64,000 nucleotides of DNA, from positions 39,408 to 103,407 of the forward strand of contig JAIRKE010000016.1 in the NCBI GenBank assembly GCA_031260295.1, written 5' to 3'. Under the pieces are notes generated by a model. The model saw nothing but the letters and a program-made list of their open reading frames with translations. It had not been told where the DNA came from and did no database searches. The translations under genes were made by a program, and so were the position numbers. The stretch comes from Azonexus sp. (GTDB lineage: Bacteria > Pseudomonadota > Gammaproteobacteria > Burkholderiales > Rhodocyclaceae). Below, in pieces: positions 58,825 through 64,000 of this stretch. How positions within the stretch are numbered: the first letter of the stretch is position 1; each line of letters starts with the position of its first letter.

Positions 58825-59733
58825 ATGAACTCTCCTCCTTTCCCGGACTCCGCGATGGCCCTGATGTCGGCGGCCGAACTCCAGGAGGGCATCGCCAGCC
58901 TGTCGCGCGGCGCCTATTTCAAGGAGGCTTCGCTCGATATGACGTTCAGCCTGCTGGCCGAGTCGGCCGCGCGCGTTTCCGGTATCGAGCGGGTCAGCAT
59001 CTGGGCACTGACCGACGATCTGCGGGAATTGCGTTGCCTGGAGCTGTTCGAGCGTTCCTCGGGGCGGCACAGCAGCGGCGGGGTGCTGTCCGCAGCCGAT
59101 TATCCTGAGTACTTCCGTTGCCTGTGCGAGGCATCCGGCATAGCCGCCGACGATGCCTACCGGCATGCGGCGACCGCCGAATTGGTCGGCGGCTACCTGC
59201 CGCAGCATGGCATCGTCGCGCTGCTCCATACGCCGATCTACATTCGCGGAGATTTGCAGGGAGTCTTGTGCCTTGAGCAGGTCGGCTCCCGTCAGCCGTG
59301 GTCAATGGTGCATCGCCTGTTCGCGCAGGCCGTCGCCAACTTGGTGACGCTGGCCCTGGTTGAGTACGAGGCCGAGGAGGCGCGGCGCAAGGCGCGCGGG
59401 GCCGACGAACGACTGAAATTGCTGTTCGAGTTGTCGCGTGATGCGATGCTGCTGTTCGACAGCGGCAGCGGTTGTGTATTCGATGCCAATCGTCAGGCGG
59501 AAAACCTGTTTGGCTGCCGGCGCAGCGAACTGGTCGGGCGTTGGCGGCGGCAGTTGTACCGTTTACCGGCGGGGCAGGATGTCGACGCCGTATTCGTCCG
59601 GCCGGCAATCGAGCCGGTGGCGGCCGAGTTGCGCCGGGCCGACGGCGGCTTGCGCGCCATTGCGATTACCACCGAGGAAGTCGAGGTTGCTCAGGGGCGG
59701 CGTCTGGCTTTGGAGATCATCCGCCCATCATGA
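58825..59733 (+). CDS. GAF-PAS sensory protein without output domain
   Basis: 302 aa from ATG 58825 (TTG 58810 is an alternative). GAF domain about 40-190 (ALDMTF-like start, RVSGIERVSIWAL, GYLPQHGIVALLHTPIYIRG, GVLCLEQVGS), a short helix, then PAS about 205-300 (LFELSRDAMLLFDSGSGCVF, ANRQAENLFGCRRSELVG). The protein stops right after PAS, where kinases or GGDEF domains normally follow. It may signal to a partner or be the surviving front of a longer sensor. Confidence 0.75.
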   Translation: MNSPPFPDSAMALMSAAELQEGIASLSRGAYFKEASLDMTFSLLAESAARVSGIERVSIWALTDDLRELRCLELFERSSGRHSSGGVLSAADYPEYFRCLCEASGIAADDAYRHAATAELVGGYLPQHGIVALLHTPIYIRGDLQGVLCLEQVGSRQPWSMVHRLFAQAVANLVTLALVEYEAEEARRKARGADERLKLLFELSRDAMLLFDSGSGCVFDANRQAENLFGCRRSELVGRWRRQLYRLPAGQDVDAVFVRPAIEPVAAELRRADGGLRAIAITTEEVEVAQGRRLALEIIRPS

Positions 59734-59768
59734 CAGGGTGAGGGCGGCCTAGGCGGCCGCCAGTCCGT

Positions 59769-60245
59769 CTATTGGCCGGCCAATTTGGCGAAGGCGCTGA
59801 CGACTTCGGGCGGCGCCTGCACCAGTTCGATCAGCACGCCTTCGCCGCCGATCGGGAATTCTTCGTTGCCCTTGGGATGCAGGAAGGTGATGTCGAAACC
59901 AGCCGCGCCTTTGCGGATGCCGCCCGGAGCGAAGCGCACGCCGTTGGCTGACAGCCATTCGACGGCCTTGGGCAGGTCGTCGATCCACAGGCCGACGTGG
60001 TTGAGCGGGGTAGTGTGAACGGCCGGCTTCTTTTCCGGATCGAGCGGCTGCATCAGGTCGACCTCGACTTTGAACGGTCCGCTGCCCATGGCGCAGATGT
60101 CCTCGTCGACGTTTTCACGCTCGGAAATGAAGGTACTGCTGACCTCAAGGCCGAACATGTCAACCCACAGCGTGCGCAGCTTGTCCTTGGACGGGCCGCC
60201 GATGGCGATTTGCTGGATGCCGAGAACCTTGAACGGACGTGTCAT
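59769..60245 (-). CDS. VOC protein, glyoxalase I / methylmalonyl-CoA epimerase-like
   Basis: 158 aa. VOC fold with likely metal ligands Gln12 (GIQQIAIGG), Glu61 (FKVEVDLMQ), His83 ([10 protein letters not shown]) and Glu140 (VLIELVQ). This Gln-Glu-His-Glu set matches the ligands of eukaryotic-type glyoxalase I more than the His-Gln-His-Glu of methylmalonyl-CoA epimerase, while overall length suits either. Monocistronic, upstream of lgt on the same strand order (lgt ends 41 bases further on). Confidence 0.7.
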   Translation of the reverse strand: MTRPFKVLGIQQIAIGGPSKDKLRTLWVDMFGLEVSSTFISERENVDEDICAMGSGPFKVEVDLMQPLDPEKKPAVHTTPLNHVGLWIDDLPKAVEWLSANGVRFAPGGIRKGAAGFDITFLHPKGNEEFPIGGEGVLIELVQAPPEVVSAFAKLAGQ

Positions 60246-60285
60246 GAGAGGATTCCTGTCAGTGAGTGAAAGAGGTAATCCATAA

Positions 60286-61077
60286 TTATAGGGTCTTCCT
60301 CCGGTGGGCCAGCAGCAACAGCAGCAGGCCGGCGGCGATCATTGGCAACGACAACCACTGGCCCATGCTGACTGTGTAGGACTGGCCGAAGATGCCGTGG
60401 TCCGGTTCGCGGAAATACTCGGTGACGAAGCGGAAAGCGCCGTAGCCGATCAGGAAGACTCCCGAGACCGCGCCGCGCGGCCGCGGTCGCCGGCTGTACA
60501 GCCACAGGACGACGAACAGCGCCAGGCCTTCCAGGCCGATGTGATAGAGCTGCGAGGGGTGCCGTGGCTGGAGGTCGCCGGCTTGCGGAAAGACCATCGC
60601 CCAGGGTAGCGCCGGATTGGCTACGCGGCCCCACAACTCGCCGTTGATGAAGTTGCCCAGGCGTCCGGCGGCCAGGCCGAGCGGTACCAGCGGTGCGATG
60701 AAATCGGTGACGTCGAGCCAGGCCTTGGCGTGCTTCCGCGCCCATAGCGCCATGGCGACGAGGACACCGAGGAAGCCGCCATGAAAACTCATGCCACCTT
60801 TCCAGACGGCGACGATTTCCAGCGGATGGGCGAAGTAATAGCCCGGTTCGTAGAACAGCACCTGGCCCAGGCGGCCGCCGACGATGACGCCGAGCATGCC
60901 GTAGAACAGCAGGTCGTCGAGTTGCTCGACGGTCAATGTGGTCTGGCGGTGGCGGATCAGCCAGCGGCCGAGCAGCAGGAATTGGGCGAAGGCGAGAAGG
61001 TACATCAAGCCGTACCAGCGGATCGCCAGCGGGCCGAGCGAGAAGGCGACCGGATCGAACTGGGGATGAAGAAGCAT
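60286..61077 (-). CDS. lgt: Prolipoprotein diacylglyceryl transferase
   Basis: First enzyme of lipoprotein maturation; attaches diacylglycerol to the lipobox Cys. 263 aa, seven membrane helices. The Lgt signature [14 protein letters not shown] and the essential His in [11 protein letters not shown] are present. ATG 61077 ([12 protein letters not shown]) is chosen over the longer frame from 61128. Divergent from ilvD. It would act on PilP and the other lipoproteins seen in the window. Confidence 0.96.
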   Translation of the reverse strand: MLLHPQFDPVAFSLGPLAIRWYGLMYLLAFAQFLLLGRWLIRHRQTTLTVEQLDDLLFYGMLGVIVGGRLGQVLFYEPGYYFAHPLEIVAVWKGGMSFHGGFLGVLVAMALWARKHAKAWLDVTDFIAPLVPLGLAAGRLGNFINGELWGRVANPALPWAMVFPQAGDLQPRHPSQLYHIGLEGLALFVVLWLYSRRPRPRGAVSGVFLIGYGAFRFVTEYFREPDHGIFGQSYTVSMGQWLSLPMIAAGLLLLLLAHRRKTL

Positions 61078-61157
61078 CGGCGGGGAAGAGTGGGCTAAAA
61101 TCGACCGATTATAGTTCGCGCCCGGCATTCCGGCGCCCGACCCGACGGAGAGAAACC

Positions 61158-63014
61158 ATGCCGCAATATCGTTCCCATACCTCGACCCACGGCCGCAACA
61201 TGGCCGGTGCCCGTGCCCTGTGGCGGGCGACTGGGATGCAGGATGGCGACTTCAACAAACCGATCATTGCCGTGGTTAACAGCTTCACCCAGTTCGTGCC
61301 GGGGCATGTGCACTTGAAGGACATGGGGCAACTGGTAGCGCGCGAAATCGAGGCGGCCGGTGGCGTGGCCAAGGAGTTCAATACCATCGCCATCGATGAT
61401 GGCATCGCCATGGGCCACAGCGGCATGCTCTATTCCCTGCCGTCGCGTGACCTGATCGCCGATTCGGTCGAATACATGGTCAATGCCCACTGCGCCGACG
61501 CCATGGTGTGCATTTCCAATTGCGACAAGATCACGCCGGGCATGTTGATGGCCGCCATGCGTCTGAACATTCCGGCGGTGTTTGTCTCCGGCGGCCCGAT
61601 GGAGGCCGGCAAGGTCACGGTGCAAGGGCGGGTGGTCCATCTTGACCTCGTCGACGCGATGGTCAAGGCTGCCGACAGCGCGGTGTCCCAGGCCGATCTC
61701 GACGAAATCGAGCGTTCCGCCTGCCCGACTTGCGGCTCTTGCTCCGGTATGTTTACCGCCAATTCGATGAACTGCCTGACCGAGGCGCTGGGCTTGAGCC
61801 TGCCCGGCAACGGCACCCTCGTTGCCACCCACGCCGATCGTAAAACTTTGTTTCTGCGCGCCGGCCGCCTGGCCGTCGAGCTATGCAAGCGTTACTACGA
61901 GCAGGAAGATGCCTCGGTTCTGCCGCGCTCGATTGCCACCCGGGCTGCCTTTGAGAATGCGATGACGCTGGACGTGGCGATGGGCGGTTCGACCAACACC
62001 GTGCTGCACATCCTGGCCGCCGCCCAGGAGGCCGGCGTCGATTTCACCATGGCCGACATCGACCGCATTTCGCGTTCCGTGCCCTGCCTGTGCAAGGTCG
62101 CGCCGATGACCGACAAATTCCATATCGAGGACGTGCATCGCGCCGGCGGCATCATGGGCATTCTTGGCGAGCTCGATCGCGCCGGCTTGCTGCATCGCGA
62201 GGCGCCGACGGTGCACGCTATGAGCCTCGGCGAAGCGATTGATCACTGGGACGTGGTGCGCGAGCACGACATCAAGGTGCATGAATTCTTCAAGGCCGCC
62301 CCGGGTGGTGTGCCGACTCAGACTGCCTTTGCCCAGGACCGCCGCTACAACGAGCTCGATCTTGATCGCACGCACGGCTGTATCCGTAACAAGGCCAACG
62401 CCTATTCGCGCGACGGCGGCTTGGCTGTGCTCCACGGCAACATCGCCGCAGACGGCTGTATCGTCAAAACGGCGGGCGTCGACGAATCGATCTGGCAATT
62501 CACCGGCCGGGCGCGCGTGTTCGAAAGCCAGGATGCGGCGGTTGAAGGCATCCTCGGCGGCCAGATCGTCGCCGGCGACGTTGTCGTGATCCGCTACGAA
62601 GGCCCGAAGGGCGGGCCGGGCATGCAGGAGATGCTGTACCCGACCTCCTACCTGAAGTCGATGGGTCTGGGCAAAGCCTGTGCGTTGCTGACCGACGGCC
62701 GCTTCTCCGGTGGCACGTCCGGCTTGTCGATCGGCCATGCTTCGCCGGAAGCGGCCGACGGTGGCGCCATCGCGCTGGTCGAGGAGGGCGATACGATCGA
62801 AATCGACATTCCCCGACGCCGCATTCATCTGGCCATCGCTGATAATGAACTGACGCGCCGGCGGGCGGCGATGGAAGCGCGCGGCGAAACGGCTTGGCAA
62901 CCGGTCGCCCGCCAACGAGTCGTTTCGCCGGCGCTGCAAGCCTATGCCCTGATGGCGACTTCGGCCGACAAGGGGGCGGTGCGCGATGTCAGGCAAATCC
63001 AGCGGCGCAAGTAA
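61158..63014 (+). CDS. ilvD: Dihydroxy-acid dehydratase
   Basis: Fe-S dehydratase of branched-chain amino acid synthesis. 618 aa, matching E. coli length. Cluster ligands in [20 protein letters not shown] and [18 protein letters not shown]; substrate region SLPGNGT and [19 protein letters not shown] 61158 follows GGAGAGAAACC. The frame open to 60936 overlaps lgt and is rejected. Confidence 0.98.
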   Translation: MPQYRSHTSTHGRNMAGARALWRATGMQDGDFNKPIIAVVNSFTQFVPGHVHLKDMGQLVAREIEAAGGVAKEFNTIAIDDGIAMGHSGMLYSLPSRDLIADSVEYMVNAHCADAMVCISNCDKITPGMLMAAMRLNIPAVFVSGGPMEAGKVTVQGRVVHLDLVDAMVKAADSAVSQADLDEIERSACPTCGSCSGMFTANSMNCLTEALGLSLPGNGTLVATHADRKTLFLRAGRLAVELCKRYYEQEDASVLPRSIATRAAFENAMTLDVAMGGSTNTVLHILAAAQEAGVDFTMADIDRISRSVPCLCKVAPMTDKFHIEDVHRAGGIMGILGELDRAGLLHREAPTVHAMSLGEAIDHWDVVREHDIKVHEFFKAAPGGVPTQTAFAQDRRYNELDLDRTHGCIRNKANAYSRDGGLAVLHGNIAADGCIVKTAGVDESIWQFTGRARVFESQDAAVEGILGGQIVAGDVVVIRYEGPKGGPGMQEMLYPTSYLKSMGLGKACALLTDGRFSGGTSGLSIGHASPEAADGGAIALVEEGDTIEIDIPRRRIHLAIADNELTRRRAAMEARGETAWQPVARQRVVSPALQAYALMATSADKGAVRDVRQIQRRK

Positions 63015-63046
63015 CATCTGGCAACATCTAGTGCATTGACAACGGT

Positions 63047-63074
63047 TTGCAAGCGCTTGAAAAGGCTCTATCAT
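63047..63074 (+). promoter_or_regulatory. Candidate promoter of the cytochrome c gene
   Basis: TTGCAA (63047-63052), 16 bases, then TATCAT (63069-63074). The predicted start is near 63081, leaving a leader of about 38 bases with GGAGCGAG before the ATG. An isolated TTGACA at 63036 lacks a matching -10 box. Confidence 0.4.
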
Positions 63075-63118
63075 CCGCAGCAGTTTTCCCCCACCCACTT
63101 CGATTACGGAGCGAGATA

Positions 63119-63427
63119 ATGAAATCTGTGTATATCGCCATAATGGCTGTTGCAGGCGTCGTAATGGCTGGTCAGGCGCAGGCTGACGAAGCCTTGGCCA
63201 AGGCCAAGAACTGCATGTCCTGCCACACCATCGACAAGAAACTGGTTGGCCCGGCCTACAAGGACGTTGCCGCCAAATACAAGGACGACAAGGGCGCGGC
63301 GGCCATGCTGGCCGGCAAGGTCAAGTCCGGTGGCAAGGGCGTCTGGGGCCAGATCCCGATGCCGCCGAACAACGTCACCGACGAGGAAGCGAAAAAGCTG
63401 GTGGCCTGGATTCTGTCCCTCAAGTAA
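63119..63427 (+). CDS. Small class I cytochrome c (c551/c552 type)
   Basis: 102 aa periplasmic electron carrier. Signal peptide cleaved after about AQA (residue 22). Heme site CMSCH, then [17 protein letters not shown] with the Pro loop, and the Met axial ligand in [16 protein letters not shown]-terminal helix [10 protein letters not shown]. Monocistronic with its own terminator. Likely partner of a respiratory reductase or oxidase encoded elsewhere. Confidence 0.95.
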   Translation: MKSVYIAIMAVAGVVMAGQAQADEALAKAKNCMSCHTIDKKLVGPAYKDVAAKYKDDKGAAAMLAGKVKSGGKGVWGQIPMPPNNVTDEEAKKLVAWILSLK

Positions 63428-63443
63428 TTTCGGCCTCGCGGAC

Positions 63444-63470
63444 AAAAAGCCGGCAAGCGCCGGCTTTTTT
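63444..63470 (+). terminator. Terminator after the cytochrome c gene
   Basis: Stem AGCCGGC / GCCGGCT with loop AAGC, flanked by AAAAA and TTTTTT (stem core 63449-63454 and 63459-63464). Confidence 0.9.
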
Positions 63471-63483
63471 GTTGCGGCGGGTG

Positions 63484-63512
63484 TTGACAGTGTTTGGGCG
63501 TGTACGGATAAT
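63484..63512 (+). promoter_or_regulatory. Strong sigma-70 promoter of the tRNA-tuf unit
   Basis: TTGACA (63484-63489), 17-base spacer, GATAAT (63507-63512). The tRNA-Tyr gene begins 14 bases after the -10 box. Near-consensus, as expected for stable RNA transcription. Confidence 0.8.
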
Positions 63513-63525
63513 TCTGCGTTCTTCT

Positions 63526-63610
<85 letters not shown>

Positions 63611-63650
63611 GGTTGATGCTGTAGCTGTGTGTGCTGCGGGTGTGGGTTAA

Positions 63651-63724
63651 GCGGGTGTAGCTCAATGGTAGAGCTGAAGCCTTCCAAGCTTAAGACGAGG
63701 GTTCGATTCCCTTCACCCGCTCCA
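63651..63724 (+). tRNA. tRNA-Gly (anticodon TCC)
   Basis: 74 nt including encoded CCA. Acceptor GCGGGTG/CACCCGC; anticodon TCC at 63683-63685; GTTCGATTC T arm. Confidence 0.97.
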
Positions 63725-63754
63725 CGATGCGGTACGGTTGGTGTTTCAAGGTAG

Positions 63755-63829
<75 letters not shown>

Positions 63830-63837
63830 CCGATTAG

Positions 63838-64000
<163 letters not shown>

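Noticed and set aside
60936-61157. N-terminal extension of ilvD into lgt
   Set aside because: Overlaps the divergent lgt coding start and adds Arg/Ser-rich sequence unlike IlvD.

Overview
The window is a contiguous, gene-dense, GC-rich bacterial chromosome segment that looks betaproteobacterial, most likely Rhodocyclales (Dechloromonas/Azonexus-like). This is inferred from gene order (ponA <-> pilMNOPQ-aroKB-gltBD; dacA-dat-ybeD-lipB-lipA; tRNA-Tyr/Gly/Thr-tuf) together with the polyhydroxyalkanoate proteins (phasin, PhaM) and a PEP-CTERM protein. No 16S gene is present to confirm it. There is no prophage, complete IS element or CRISPR array. Most of it is core genome with small accessory islands.

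Layout. 1-13.9 kb: the 5' part of PBP1A reads left, divergent from pilMNOPQ (type IV pilus alignment complex and secretin), then aroK-aroB and glutamate synthase gltB-gltD. 13.9-18.2 kb: an exported permuted-papain-like protein with a C-terminal anchor, a membrane winged-helix protein, glmU and a small membrane protein. 18.2-25.6 kb: an EF-G paralogue, a low-GC GIY-YIG orphan, a ClpX-like AAA+ protein whose start codon lies in a 12-bp hairpin, minCDE, a 105-bp MITE-like element and gpmI. 25.6-29.1 kb: accessory stretch with a YafY/WYL regulator, a VOC protein, small ORFs or remnants, a DUF1439 protein and an AraC regulator whose C-terminus runs into a dispersed repeat. 29.1-36.1 kb: fused isobutyryl-CoA mutase icmF, an M48 peptidase lipoprotein, small accessory genes and phasin. 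36.1-45.2 kb: an OmpA-like lipoprotein, a CNNM/CorC protein, a stomatin/NfeD pair, PhaM, a two-component pair encoded tail to tail, a membrane methyltransferase and a FeeM-like N-acyltransferase fused to a PilZ-like domain. 45.2-52.1 kb: redox, SDR, HemJ-like, RNA methyltransferase and CoA-transferase genes and two small envelope proteins. 52.1-52.8 kb: a PEP-CTERM gene with a near-consensus sigma-54 promoter. 52.8-64 kb: lipoate and cell wall operon, NhaR-like regulator, HtpX, a GAF-PAS protein, a glyoxalase/epimerase-like protein, lgt, ilvD, cytochrome c, three tRNAs and the start of tuf.

Themes. Envelope and surface functions dominate: pili, peptidoglycan enzymes, Min system, lipoprotein maturation, HtpX and M48 peptidases, SPFH/NfeD, and PEP-CTERM. 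Carbon storage and acyl-CoA metabolism (phasin, PhaM, IcmF, CoA transferase) form a second theme. The most interesting signals are the sigma-54-driven orphan PEP-CTERM gene, the FeeM-PilZ fusion with a conservatively altered c-di-GMP motif, the hairpin over the clpX-like start codon, the histidine kinase ending in a pseudo-receiver, and dispersed repeats that extend a coding region. I do not see a complete, clearly novel multi-gene system.
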